A stretch of DNA of 64,000 bases from Pseudoalteromonas sp. P1-9 (GCF_001399975.1 NZ_LKBD01000015.1:33279-97278); one strand, 5' to 3'. Positions 1-9,091 are shown, counted from the stretch's first letter. Program-made: numbers and translations. Notes: generated by a model from the sequence alone, not told the origin.

Positions 1-51
1 ATAAGCATATGTGTAATTTATATTTGAGGTTAAATAATAGGAGTAGCTCCA

Positions 52-561
52 ATGAAAAAAATAATCGCGCTGTCGGCGCTTTTTATGTTAACTGCGTGTG
101 GTGACAACGAAGTTAATGGCAATAACGACGTTAAACAAGAATTAAAACAAGAGTTAAAGCCTCAAGCACAGCAAAGCGTTAAAAAAGTAGAGACATCAGA
201 CAAGCTTAAAGATCTTGATAAAGAGGTGAGCATTGCAAAAACGGACAGCAAAACGCTAGACGGTTTTAAAGAACGTATTGAGCTTGCGCAATCGGACGTA
301 AGTTGTGACACAAGTGCGCAATGTTATGTCGTGTCAACCGGTGTTAATCCCTGTGGTGGCGCAAGTGGTTATGCAGTTTTATCATCTAAAACCAGTAATA
401 AAGATGAAATTGAAGCACTTACTGCTGAACTTATTCGCTTAGAAAAGAGTAAACATGCGTTAGAGGGGACAATGGGGATTTGTCAGCACCTATTTGAACC
501 AAAAGGCATGTGTAAAAATGAAAAATGTGTTGCGGTTGACGGCCCACAAGAGGTTTATTAA
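52..561 (+). CDS. Cys-rich putative lipoprotein
   Basis: The 169-residue product starts with a short signal peptide ending in a lipobox (LTAC, Cys16), so it should be a lipid-anchored envelope protein. Residues 20-80 are charged, Lys/Glu/Gln-rich and probably a flexible or helical linker. The C-terminal half carries six further cysteines, including C-x5-C near residue 85, a CGG element near 101 and a terminal C-x4-C, suggesting a small disulfide-stabilised periplasmic domain. A good AGGAG ribosome-binding site lies just upstream of the ATG. I do not recognise the family and assign no function. It converges on the protease gene across a strong hairpin. Confidence 0.75.
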   Translation: MKKIIALSALFMLTACGDNEVNGNNDVKQELKQELKPQAQQSVKKVETSDKLKDLDKEVSIAKTDSKTLDGFKERIELAQSDVSCDTSAQCYVVSTGVNPCGGASGYAVLSSKTSNKDEIEALTAELIRLEKSKHALEGTMGICQHLFEPKGMCKNEKCVAVDGPQEVY

Positions 562-568
562 TACAAAA

Positions 569-594
569 AAGGAAAGTGGCTAACCACTTTCCTT
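569..594. terminator. Bidirectional terminator between convergent genes
   Basis: A perfect 11-bp stem (AAGGAAAGTGG with its complement) closes on a CTAA loop, between the stop codons of the lipoprotein and the protease. An A-run lies on the left side, which gives a U-tract for the minus-strand gene; the right side has only a broken T-run. Confidence 0.7.
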
Positions 595-623
595 GCTTTC
601 AAATGATTAAGATTTTGTGTTGC

Positions 624-2900
624 TTATGGGTTAGCTTGCACGTTTAGCGTAATACCGCTCGCTGCGCGATAACCGTATACATCAATGTACCAAGTACCTG
701 CCTGTGGTGTGCTGAATGAACAAGATTCATTGTTACCACTTTCATATGGACGACAATCATAGCTGCTCGTTGTTGATTGAGCACCATACGTTACATATAA
801 GTCCGCATCACCAGTACCGCCAGACATGGTTACATTAAAGTCAGTGTAACCAGCTGCTAGGTCAATTGTATAACGCTGCCAGCTGCGACGTGAAACTGAT
901 ACGTCGTTTACCGTATCGTTAATTGGCGTAAGTTCACCTGTACCACCGTCGTTTCCTTCGGTGTAGCTAGCAGTAAGACTTACATTGGCAAAGCTGCTGT
1001 AAGCTTTTAAGCGTACATAATAAGTACCGCCAGATTGCGTTAGGTTACACGTTTCGTTATTACCTGACTGATATGGGCGACACTCATAATTGCTGTCTGT
1101 AGGCGCTGCATTAAATTGTGTATATAAATCAGCATCACCAGAACCACCGCTCATTGATACTGTTACATCAGTCGCACCTGCTGGTACTTCAAATGTGTAC
1201 AGGATCTCTTCATTAGTATTTGCACTAATACCCGATACAGTCTGACCGTTAACAAGGACATTTTCACCTGGATTAGGTGGTGTTGTGCCGCCTGAACAAC
1301 CATTTGCTTGTAAATAGTCGATAGCGTCTTTCGCTTGTACTAAACCGTGACCGAATTTCACGTCACGACCTGCTGCGCCTAAATCTTCTGCTGTTGTATT
1401 TAATGCGCTACGAATATCGTCTGCGCTACAACTTGGGTGGTGGCTCCATACTAACGCTGCTACACCCGCTACATGTGGAGAAGCCATAGAAGTACCGCTC
1501 ATCATGCCGTAGTTACCAGTACCAATATCAATTGTTGCTGATAGACCAGTTTGAGACAACATTGTTGCACCATCAGTGTCGGTTGCTGTTACAGCAGGAA
1601 TTGATGTTTGGTTTGTATCGCCTAACGTACCGCCGAAGCTGCCTGCTGCATTGTTATAGATTACCGCGCCAACGCCGCCGCTGTCTTGACAGTTTTTAAC
1701 TTTGTCGTGGAATGAGATGTTACCGCGCTGAATTAGACATACTTTACCGTTTGCGCCAGAGTCAGTAGATTCACCCGTAGCAAAATCATAAAGTGGTGCA
1801 GTAACTGAGCCGCTGTTTTCCATTGCGTTAACACTGTATGCATTGTTGCCAACAGATAACGAAACAACTTGGCCTGTACCTTCTGGGTAAGTTGAGTACA
1901 CATCTACACCTGGTGCTGCAATTTCAACTTGGCTATTCTTTTGTGAGAAATCAGCCAGAGCTTTAGCACTGTCAATCGCAGCTACAGACATTACTGAATC
2001 ATATGATGCAGGGAAGCTTTCAATATCAGTGGTATTTGATGGGTTACCATCGTTACCCGCAGCCGCAATTAATAATAAACCAGCGTCAGCAATTGCTTGA
2101 ATTCCGTTACGCTCTGATGTGCTAGAACCTGAGCCACCAAGACTCATGTTAATAACGTCGCTGCCTGCGTTTTTACATTCGTTCATTGCCGCAACAAGAT
2201 CAGATGAGTAACCCCAACCGCTTGCATTAAATACTTTAATAATATGAAGTGACGGATCTGAACCAATTACACCGCGTACACCAACGCCATTGTCAATGGC
2301 TGCAATTGTACCCGCTACGTGTGTACCGTGTGGACCACCTTCTTGATACCAGTTACCTGTACCACTGTTGTTTGTGCCAGTTACGGTACCGCCATTAGTA
2401 CCCATATCTTCGTGTGGAAGATCTAAACCAGAGTCGATTACACATATTTTTTTACCGTTATTTGCACCTGATGCTACAGAATCATCAACCTGATCAGCTT
2501 GTACCATTGCAATGCCGTAAGGCTGTGTTTGTGCCATTAAGCGACGCGGTAAGTCTTCTTCAATGTATTCTATGTTAGGGTCGTTTTGTAATTGCTTTAA
2601 TTGCGAATCTGATAGGCGCGCAATATTTGCGTTAATTGATGCATTGAACTGTGCGTTATTAACGCCCATTTTTGATAAACGGTCAGTAGTTGCGAACTGA
2701 ACATTTGTTGAGTTTGCAAAATTCATAAACGCTGAATTGTTTTTATATTTAATGATATAGCGCTTTGGTAAAGGCGATTTTACGGCTGCACGGTCAGATA
2801 GGTTAAGAGTTAATAAGCCTTCAGCTTCAGTCGCTACTGCGGTGTTAACTGCAAGCGCTACCGCTGCCAGTGAACAAAGCTTAAGAGGTTTGTTTGTCAT
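624..2900 (-). CDS. Secreted S8 subtilisin-like serine protease with two PPC domains
   Basis: This 758-residue extracellular protease has a signal peptide (about 1-23), an I9-type inhibitory propeptide (about 45-118), a subtilisin catalytic domain (about 125-530) and two C-terminal pre-peptidase PPC domains (about 550-645 and 660-755). Catalytic residues are visible: Asp156 in VIDSGLD, His191 in HGTHVAG, Asn283 of the oxyanion hole in AAGNDG, and Ser471 in GTSMASPH. A PA-type insertion (about 345-460) splits the catalytic domain before the serine, as in several marine alteromonad proteases. The two PPC copies are close paralogues, sharing GDADLY, CRPY and SGNNE. The likely role is degradation of environmental protein. 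The gene is monocistronic. Confidence 0.95.
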   Translation of the reverse strand: MTNKPLKLCSLAAVALAVNTAVATEAEGLLTLNLSDRAAVKSPLPKRYIIKYKNNSAFMNFANSTNVQFATTDRLSKMGVNNAQFNASINANIARLSDSQLKQLQNDPNIEYIEEDLPRRLMAQTQPYGIAMVQADQVDDSVASGANNGKKICVIDSGLDLPHEDMGTNGGTVTGTNNSGTGNWYQEGGPHGTHVAGTIAAIDNGVGVRGVIGSDPSLHIIKVFNASGWGYSSDLVAAMNECKNAGSDVINMSLGGSGSSTSERNGIQAIADAGLLLIAAAGNDGNPSNTTDIESFPASYDSVMSVAAIDSAKALADFSQKNSQVEIAAPGVDVYSTYPEGTGQVVSLSVGNNAYSVNAMENSGSVTAPLYDFATGESTDSGANGKVCLIQRGNISFHDKVKNCQDSGGVGAVIYNNAAGSFGGTLGDTNQTSIPAVTATDTDGATMLSQTGLSATIDIGTGNYGMMSGTSMASPHVAGVAALVWSHHPSCSADDIRSALNTTAEDLGAAGRDVKFGHGLVQAKDAIDYLQANGCSGGTTPPNPGENVLVNGQTVSGISANTNEEILYTFEVPAGATDVTVSMSGGSGDADLYTQFNAAPTDSNYECRPYQSGNNETCNLTQSGGTYYVRLKAYSSFANVSLTASYTEGNDGGTGELTPINDTVNDVSVSRRSWQRYTIDLAAGYTDFNVTMSGGTGDADLYVTYGAQSTTSSYDCRPYESGNNESCSFSTPQAGTWYIDVYGYRAASGITLNVQANP

Positions 2901-3025
2901 AATAGTTCCCAGGTTGTTGTCGTTATAGGAACTTGGAATGTAACAGTGAGTTACATAAGTTTACAACTATTTAACATCTTCTAGTGTAAACAATTGTTAA
3001 TGTATATTGTTTTCAAAACCTTTGA

Positions 3026-4198
3026 TTACTTGACTCGTGAGCTTATTCCATGAAAAAAGACGCTTAAAATTATTGTTAAAATAGCAACGTCGACTAATTG
3101 GTCTGAGACTCCGTCTAATTGCTGCAATAAAATCAATGTAAAAACAACCGAAGCTAAACCTCTAGGACCAAACCATGCGAGTAAAAATCGTTGTTTAAGG
3201 TTAAGTTGTGTAAATAGCAGAGACAACAACACGGGAATGATGCGCATAATAGTTAATGCAAACAATGAATAGAGTAAAACTAGTAGTGATACACCATCAA
3301 CCAAATAACTAAAGGCAAAGTTACCAAAAATAAACCAGATAATGAGTGCGCAGGTATTAGCTAAGGCATGGGCGTTACTGAGCCGCTGAGGTTTAAACGC
3401 CTTTTTAAATTTATAATCAAATAGCAAGCCCGCAATAAAGGCAGCAAAAAAGCCACTTCCGCCAAATAGCTGTGCAATTAAAAAGATTAAAATCGCGATA
3501 GCTACGCAAATGAATACTTCATTGTGTTTGTTATAAAGTCGGTATTTTTCTGAAAAGATCACAAGTTTAAAGACCAATACCGAGACAACCACAGCAACAA
3601 TAACCGCAACACCGATTTCTTTTGCTGCAATCATAAGCGTATTTGTTAGGTTTAAGGTTTGTTGATTGCTTGCGGAATATAAAAGCAATAAAAATACGGG
3701 TACAGCCAAACCGTCATTTAAACCACTTTCAACGTTTACTGCCTCACGTGTTTGCGCCGGAATTTTTTGATTGTCGATAAAGTTGCTGCTGAGCGCTGCG
3801 TCTGTTGGTGTTAAAATAATCGCTAACAAAGCTAAATGAATAAACGGCTCGTCAGGAAACAAGGTGGTGCCAATATAGGTTCCAAATAAAAAGGTTAACG
3901 GCATTGCTATGAGTAACAGTAAAAGCGGATAGACGTAGCTGTGCGTTAACACCGATATTTTGGCTTTCGCCGCATCGCCAAATAAGATGAGTGCCAAGGT
4001 GAGTTCAATATAAATTTGAAATGCAGAAACATCAAATTCTAAGTGGTTAGGTGCTCTAAAAAAATACGCAAAACAAAAGCCAAAAAACAGCATAAACATT
4101 GGGCCTGTAATGCTTACTTGCCCAATGCGTTTGGCAAAAAGCGAATAGACGATAACTAAGCTCGTAACTGCAACGAAAATTGCGTATTCATTTTCCAT
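3026..4198 (-). CDS. CPA1-type cation:proton antiporter
   Basis: This 390-residue protein is hydrophobic throughout, with about 12 membrane segments. It carries the two hallmark elements of the CPA1 Na+(K+)/H+ antiporter family: T-P-T-D-A (Thr130-Asp133) and the E-S-G-L-N-D-G motif with the Asn161-Asp162 ion-binding pair. It ends soon after the last membrane helix and has no cytoplasmic TrkA-type regulatory domain. It should exchange a monovalent cation for protons across the inner membrane. Its start lies two bases after the stop of the recombinase-like gene upstream, so the two are probably cotranscribed. Ion selectivity cannot be read from the sequence. Confidence 0.88.
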   Translation of the reverse strand: MENEYAIFVAVTSLVIVYSLFAKRIGQVSITGPMFMLFFGFCFAYFFRAPNHLEFDVSAFQIYIELTLALILFGDAAKAKISVLTHSYVYPLLLLLIAMPLTFLFGTYIGTTLFPDEPFIHLALLAIILTPTDAALSSNFIDNQKIPAQTREAVNVESGLNDGLAVPVFLLLLYSASNQQTLNLTNTLMIAAKEIGVAVIVAVVVSVLVFKLVIFSEKYRLYNKHNEVFICVAIAILIFLIAQLFGGSGFFAAFIAGLLFDYKFKKAFKPQRLSNAHALANTCALIIWFIFGNFAFSYLVDGVSLLVLLYSLFALTIMRIIPVLLSLLFTQLNLKQRFLLAWFGPRGLASVVFTLILLQQLDGVSDQLVDVAILTIILSVFFHGISSRVK

Positions 4199-4200
4199 AA

Positions 4201-5154
4201 TTAGCTAATCTCTTTTTCCATGGCGGTGATTAAACGTCGCAACTGCCTGACTTCATAACTGCCATTGCCCCTTTCTCGGTGAAATAAGGGGGCATCAACC
4301 GTAAGCGCACTTCCGCGAAGCTGCTTGTAACATGTTGCGATTTGTAACCCAATGTCACACAAATGATGCGGGGTTAACTGATTATTCTCGAAAACATAAA
4401 GTACCTGTTCGTTAAGGTCTAGGTGGGCTAATAGAGGTGCGCAATCAGCGTTTTGTTGAGAAAATGCTTGCAGCGGTAATTGCGCTTTCTTAACTAAGTA
4501 AAGCAAGAATAAGTTTCGCATTTTATGAATGTCGTTTTCGTAGCGCACAAACGCATTGCGTAAAATGGTTTCGTTTATCGCTTTTGAGCGCGTTATTGGC
4601 TTATTTTTTTTATTTAAAATTGGGTCGCTTTTTCGAAGCGTTTTTACCGGATTGTCTTCAATAATAGCAGCTTGTGTTAAGGCATCGCAGAAGTGGTTAA
4701 GCACAGTAAACATAGACGCGCGAGATTCATAACTCATTACCGCTGATTTAAAGGGGCGCCAGTTTTCATTAACACGTCTCTCACCATTACGTAGTTTAAA
4801 GCGCGCATTATGCTGTAAAGTACACCAAGTGGCGTCCGGGGATTGGCAAAACAATGTATATGTGGTTAACAACTCTTTATTAATCGACACCAAGCCACAA
4901 TTATGTTTGAACCAAAGCCATAGCAATAATTTTTCTATTTCATTACGAAAACGATTAAAACTGTTTTCGCTTTTTATGCCTACTTTCTGTAAGTACTTTA
5001 AACAAAACGTTAAGTCGTCTAATTGTGCCTGCGTTAACCTACTTAAATGTGTATAATTTCCAACATTAAAATGATGTTGTGCGTAATCGATTTGATAAGG
5101 CAGTTGAGCAAAAGTGTCGAATAACGGTTTAATCATTACACACGTCTTTTCCAT
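4201..5154 (-). CDS. Degenerate tyrosine-recombinase-like protein
   Basis: This 317-residue protein is not clearly assignable. Residues 40-180 resemble the helical N-terminal core-binding domain of site-specific tyrosine recombinases, and the C-terminal half has the general layout of a catalytic domain (for example YEVRQLRRLITAME near the end). I cannot find a convincing R-H-x-x-R plus Tyr constellation, so enzymatic activity is doubtful. No attachment sites or other mobile genes lie nearby. The gene sits 30 bp from divergent selO and 2 bp before the antiporter. An internal ATG at 5136 is an alternative start; neither has a strong ribosome-binding site. Confidence 0.5.
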   Translation of the reverse strand: MEKTCVMIKPLFDTFAQLPYQIDYAQHHFNVGNYTHLSRLTQAQLDDLTFCLKYLQKVGIKSENSFNRFRNEIEKLLLWLWFKHNCGLVSINKELLTTYTLFCQSPDATWCTLQHNARFKLRNGERRVNENWRPFKSAVMSYESRASMFTVLNHFCDALTQAAIIEDNPVKTLRKSDPILNKKNKPITRSKAINETILRNAFVRYENDIHKMRNLFLLYLVKKAQLPLQAFSQQNADCAPLLAHLDLNEQVLYVFENNQLTPHHLCDIGLQIATCYKQLRGSALTVDAPLFHRERGNGSYEVRQLRRLITAMEKEIS

Positions 5155-5184
5155 GTTGGCGCTAAATTATTTTGGGGATCGTTT

Positions 5185-6591
5185 ATGTCTTTAATTCAAC
5201 ACTATAGTGAACTACCTGACGCGTTATTTCAATCGATTAAACCCGAACCACTTGAACAACCCAAAACTATCGTGTTTAACGATAAGTTGGCTTCAAGTTT
5301 GAATTTGCCTACGAGTTTTAATGCACAAAATCCAGCTATTTTAGCGGGTAATAAATTGATTGATTCATGCAATCCTCTTGCACTTGGTTATGCGGGGCAC
5401 CAATTTGGAAATTTAACGCCTCAGCTTGGTGATGGCCGTGCGCATTTGCTTGGTCAAGTGAGCGCAGAGAATACGTTACATTACGATTTGCAACTTAAAG
5501 GCAGTGGGCGAACGCGATACTCACGAGGTGGTGACGGTCGCTCAACACTTAGAGCTGCGCTGCGAGAATATGTCGTAAGTGAATACCTGCACAAGCTGGG
5601 GGTTGATACAACGCGCAGTCTGTACGTGGTTGCAGGCGACGATAAGATAATGCGCGATGACCTTGAGCAAGCCGCAGTTGTATGCCGAGTTGCAAAAAGC
5701 CACTTACGCATTGGCTCGTTCCAATTCGCGGCGATGCATCAAGAAAGCGATGTATTAAAAACACTCACCGATTTCACAATAAAGCAACTTTACCCAGAAC
5801 TTATCGATCATGAAAATCCATACCTTTCATTGTTTGAGGTCGTAAGCGAACGATTAGCTGATCTAGTAGCAAGTTGGATGGCTTATGGCTTTATTCACGG
5901 GGTTATGAATACCGATAATATTTTGTTAAGTGCAGAGAGTATTGATTTTGGACCATGTGCATTTATGGGAGTGTACAAACCTGAGCAAGTGTTTAGCAGT
6001 ATCGATAGGCAAGGGCGCTACGCGTACCGTAATCAACCAGGCATAATGCACTGGAATCTTGCACGCTTAGCCGAGAGTCTCATTGGACTTGTCGCACAAG
6101 ATGAAGACAAGTCGATATCGTTACTTTCAAATGTATTGAATTTGTTTCCACAAAAATATGAAAGCTATTTCCACCAGCGAATGTGTGAAAAGCTTGCCCT
6201 TGATCCTAAAGAACCTCAATCGAAACCAGTTGTTCAAGCATTATTGAAGTATCTCGAACAGGAACAAAAAGATTTTAATGGTGCGTTTAGTCAATTGGCA
6301 ATGTCTGAAAAAAACATACATGGTGACTACGATATTGTTAAATCAGAATGGTTTAAGTTATGGCAATCACAGCGAAAATTGGACTTAATACCACGAATGT
6401 GTCATGTTATACAAAATGCATATTTTTCCAACAGCGACATTGAAACCTTGCTTGATAAGTGTGTAACTAATCCCGAGCAGGCACCTCAAATCATTTCGCA
6501 TTATTTTGCATTATTAAACAATCAAAGCGCTAACGAACTTCACGCTAACCACCATTTTGATACAAGTTATCGTACGTTTTGCGGCACATAA
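5185..6591 (+). CDS. selO: SelO/YdiU protein adenylyltransferase (pseudokinase-fold AMPylator)
   Basis: The 468-residue protein matches the SelO family over its full length (E. coli YdiU is about 478). Family signatures include YAGHQFG, LGDGRAHLLGQ, LKGSGRTRYSRGGDGRS followed by STLRAALREY, and a metal-binding region HGVMNTDN followed by IDFGP. SelO enzymes use an inverted kinase fold to transfer AMP to protein Ser/Thr/Tyr and are linked to redox stress. A Cys lies third from the C-terminus (FCGT), where eukaryotic SelO carries selenocysteine. It is divergent from the recombinase-like gene. Confidence 0.95.
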   Translation: MSLIQHYSELPDALFQSIKPEPLEQPKTIVFNDKLASSLNLPTSFNAQNPAILAGNKLIDSCNPLALGYAGHQFGNLTPQLGDGRAHLLGQVSAENTLHYDLQLKGSGRTRYSRGGDGRSTLRAALREYVVSEYLHKLGVDTTRSLYVVAGDDKIMRDDLEQAAVVCRVAKSHLRIGSFQFAAMHQESDVLKTLTDFTIKQLYPELIDHENPYLSLFEVVSERLADLVASWMAYGFIHGVMNTDNILLSAESIDFGPCAFMGVYKPEQVFSSIDRQGRYAYRNQPGIMHWNLARLAESLIGLVAQDEDKSISLLSNVLNLFPQKYESYFHQRMCEKLALDPKEPQSKPVVQALLKYLEQEQKDFNGAFSQLAMSEKNIHGDYDIVKSEWFKLWQSQRKLDLIPRMCHVIQNAYFSNSDIETLLDKCVTNPEQAPQIISHYFALLNNQSANELHANHHFDTSYRTFCGT

Positions 6592-6665
6592 GCACGTTAA
6601 CCCATTGCACACTGCTATACTCTGAGGAAAACCCAATTAGCAGTTAAGTAGAGCCGAGAGCAGTT

Positions 6666-7355
6666 ATGATAGACGTAATAAAACAACAAATAAGAAAGCG
6701 TATGTTTTGGGACTTAATTGCGCTGATTTTGTTATTTGTTGTGAGTTACTTTCTATTCTTGTTGTTCAACGTGATTGAATGGCTTCATCATATTAGCCAC
6801 GAAGTTGGGGTTAGGGGGATTGCGGAAGTGATTCCTACGTTGTGTGTGTTGTCGTTAGGGTTTTCGGCGTATGCCTACAGACGTTGGCAAGATACAAAAG
6901 CGTTTTCGCTTTATGCCGAAGAGTTGTCAATGATTGACCCAATGACAAATTTGCCTAATAGACGTGCCGTCCAACGCATATTGAATCAAGTAAACGAAAA
7001 CAAAGAATACCCAGTAGGGGTGTTGTTAGTAGATATTGAAGGACTTGAAAGTATTCGTTCGTTACTTGGTCAGACAGTTATTGAACATGTTTTAATTGAA
7101 ATTTTATATCATATTTCGAAAGAACTAACTGGCGATCAGCTTGTTGCATATTGGCAAGCAGGGCAGTTTATTTGTGTATGCCCTGGGCTTGAGCAAGGTG
7201 ATGTAGAAACGCTAAAAAAAGGCTTTGAAGCAATTACAATCAATAAAGACAAATTACTTGGCCAGCCGTTAAAATTCAGCTGCGCAGCAAGCTCTGTGTA
7301 CAACAAAGCAGAATTAGAAAACCTCTTTACTGAGCTTGAAGACCAATTGATTTAA
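6666..7355 (+). CDS. Membrane protein with degenerate GGDEF domain
   Basis: The 229-residue protein has two membrane helices (about 16-36 and 52-72) followed by a GGDEF-type domain starting at DPMTNLPNRRA (about 91-101), the usual opening of diguanylate cyclases. At the active-site loop the GGDEF sequence is replaced by AGQFI (165-169), so the catalytic Asp/Glu pair is gone and cyclic-di-GMP synthesis is not expected. Such domains often bind GTP or c-di-GMP or act by protein contact. No EAL domain follows. A GAG-containing ribosome-binding site precedes the ATG. Confidence 0.82.
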   Translation: MIDVIKQQIRKRMFWDLIALILLFVVSYFLFLLFNVIEWLHHISHEVGVRGIAEVIPTLCVLSLGFSAYAYRRWQDTKAFSLYAEELSMIDPMTNLPNRRAVQRILNQVNENKEYPVGVLLVDIEGLESIRSLLGQTVIEHVLIEILYHISKELTGDQLVAYWQAGQFICVCPGLEQGDVETLKKGFEAITINKDKLLGQPLKFSCAASSVYNKAELENLFTELEDQLI

Positions 7356-7412
7356 GTTTATCAATAGGCTTTATTGACCTAATTTTGATGAGCAATACAT
7401 GTTGGTTTCAAG

Positions 7413-7652
7413 TTAATTTAGTACCAACACGATAATATCGTTGTTGTTAATGCCATTGCATTGATGCTGATGTATATCGCTTTTACTCGTTTTTAACACA
7501 CATGACTCAAACCCGAGTGTTTCACATTTGTCGTAGCATGCCAATTTTTTAGTCCAGCCAGTGTATTCTGACATAAGAATATTGAGTAAAAGCGTGCTTG
7601 TGATAACAAATAATAATGTAACTGCAATGGCTTTATTAAATGCAATTTTCAT
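7413..7652 (-). CDS. Small single-pass membrane protein, unknown
   Basis: The 79-residue protein has one N-terminal membrane helix (about 8-28) and a short outer segment with four cysteines (in CYDKCE, ESC and HQC), probably disulfide-bonded in the periplasm. It lies alone between the GGDEF-like gene and the bacterioferritins on the opposite strand. I do not recognise a family. The signal-anchor followed by a patterned Cys region is the main reason to accept it as real. Confidence 0.5.
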   Translation of the reverse strand: MKIAFNKAIAVTLLFVITSTLLLNILMSEYTGWTKKLACYDKCETLGFESCVLKTSKSDIHQHQCNGINNNDIIVLVLN

Positions 7653-7730
7653 AGTGCTTGACCTTTACCACCCAATATTCCAAGTTTAGTACATTGTTAA
7701 AAATTGCATAGTTCAAACTTGGTTACTAAA

Positions 7731-7749
7731 CCAATTAACAATCATTTTC
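7731..7749 (+). promoter_or_regulatory. Possible Fur box upstream of the bacterioferritins
   Basis: The right half of this 19-bp stretch (AATCATTTTC) matches nine of ten positions of the classical Fur box, but the left half is poor (three of nine). It lies about 135 bp upstream of the first bacterioferritin start. Iron-dependent control of such genes is common, but the match is weak. Confidence 0.25.
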
Positions 7750-7884
7750 AATAGCCTTTAAAATTGCTTAAACATTTTAGCTAGGTTATTGAATTTTTAA
7801 TATAAAAACAGTCTTTTAGACCCCTTGTTTCTCATTTTATATGCGCTAGAGTTAGTACATCTAGTATCGCGTAGAGTAATCGTA

Positions 7885-8355
7885 ATGAAAGGAAATAAAG
7901 ACGTACTGGTAACGCTAAATCAAGTGCTTACACATGAATTAACGTCAATTAATCAGTTTTTTTTACACGCACGTATGTTCAAAAATTGGGGCCTAGAGGA
8001 ACTAAACGAAAAGGCCTATAAAAAATCAATTAAAGACATGAAACAAGCGGATGATTTAATAGAACGCATTTTATTCTTAGAAGGTTTACCAAACCTTCAG
8101 CATTTAGAGAGATTACGCATAGGCGAAAATGCCACTGAAATGCTTGAATGTGATCTTGCTATGCAAATGGACCAAGTTCCTTTATTAAAACAAGCAATCG
8201 CATTGTGTGAAGACAAACAAGATTACGTTAGCCGAGAACTACTCGAAGATATTCTCGAGTATGAAGAAGACTATATTGATTGGTTAGAAACACAGCTTTC
8301 ACTGATCGGCAACATCGGTATTGAAAATTACCTACAAAGCCAAATTGAGGAGTAA
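7885..8355 (+). CDS. Bacterioferritin, haem-binding subunit with degraded ferroxidase site
   Basis: The 156-residue product aligns without gaps to E. coli Bfr from its first residues (MKGN) to the NYLQSQI end. It forms 24-subunit iron-storage shells. The haem ligand Met52 is present, but in Bfr numbering four of six ferroxidase ligands are changed: Glu51 to Asp, His54 to Gln, Glu94 to Gln and His130 to Tyr; Glu18 and Glu127 remain. It should bind haem but not oxidise iron by itself. The ATG at 7885 is chosen because it matches the family start; an in-frame ATG at 7825 would add 20 unrelated residues. The next gene starts 3 bp after its stop. Confidence 0.93.
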   Translation: MKGNKDVLVTLNQVLTHELTSINQFFLHARMFKNWGLEELNEKAYKKSIKDMKQADDLIERILFLEGLPNLQHLERLRIGENATEMLECDLAMQMDQVPLLKQAIALCEDKQDYVSRELLEDILEYEEDYIDWLETQLSLIGNIGIENYLQSQIEE

Positions 8356-8358
8356 GTG

Positions 8359-8841
8359 ATGAAAGGCAATCAGAAGATTATTGATTTACTTAACCGCCAG
8401 CTTACACTTGAATTAACGTCAATGGATCAGTATTTGGCGCACGGTAAAATTTATGAAGATTTAGGCATTGAAAAGCTACACAGGCAATTAGCTCACGAAT
8501 ATGAAGAAGAGCTAGAGCATGCCAACAAATTGATTGAGCGTATTCTATTTTTAGAAGGATCACCAGATACAGCGTCACGTAAACCAATTAACGTTGGCAG
8601 CAATGTGCAAGAAATGCTCGAAAATGATTTAGCAGCAGAGCACACGGTTCAGCAAAGTCTTATCGAAATCATTAAAGTATGTGAAGACGAAAAAGACTAT
8701 GTAACACGCGAAATACTCGAAACCTTACTCGATGATACCGAAATGGATCATATCTACTGGTTAGAGCAGCATCTGAACTTAATTAAACTGATTGGATTAC
8801 CAAATTATATTCAGTCACAAATGAAAAGTGATACCCCGTAG
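8359..8841 (+). CDS. Bacterioferritin, ferroxidase subunit lacking the haem Met
   Basis: This 160-residue paralogue of the preceding protein keeps all six ferroxidase ligands (Glu18, Glu51, His54, Glu94, Glu127, His130), but the haem-binding Met52 is Leu. It should oxidise Fe(II) without binding haem and complement its neighbour in mixed shells. A GAGGAG ribosome-binding site overlaps the end of the upstream gene. ATG 8359 is preferred to the adjacent GTG at 8356 because it gives the family MKGN start. Translational coupling would keep the two subunits in ratio. Confidence 0.93.
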   Translation: MKGNQKIIDLLNRQLTLELTSMDQYLAHGKIYEDLGIEKLHRQLAHEYEEELEHANKLIERILFLEGSPDTASRKPINVGSNVQEMLENDLAAEHTVQQSLIEIIKVCEDEKDYVTREILETLLDDTEMDHIYWLEQHLNLIKLIGLPNYIQSQMKSDTP

Positions 8842-8866
8842 AAAAGGCCTTTATGGCCTTTTTTAT
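8842..8866 (+). terminator. Rho-independent terminator of the bacterioferritin operon
   Basis: The stem AAAAGGCC pairs with GGCCTTTT across a five-base loop and is followed by a T-run, immediately after the second stop codon. Confidence 0.85.
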
Positions 8867-9091
8867 TTTCGAGCTACTCCGTACTCTTGTTTAAATTACC
8901 GCCTGCGCTTTGTTCTACTGCGCATATTTGGCCCACAAAAACATTCCAAAACAACGTTTCAGCGTACATGTGTGCATATTTAAAAATATAATTAAATCAT
9001 ATGCATAGGTGTTAAATGTAATAAATTTATTAATTTTTTTAACTAGAGTAATTGATCTAAACAAAATTTTATGACGTAATGTATAAAAATT

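Noticed and set aside
4201..5154. Active phage or integrative-element integrase
   Set aside because: No convincing catalytic residues, no attachment repeats and no other mobile genes nearby.
5481..5764. Two overlapping antisense frames inside selO
   Set aside because: They are fully embedded in a well-conserved gene and show no family pattern.
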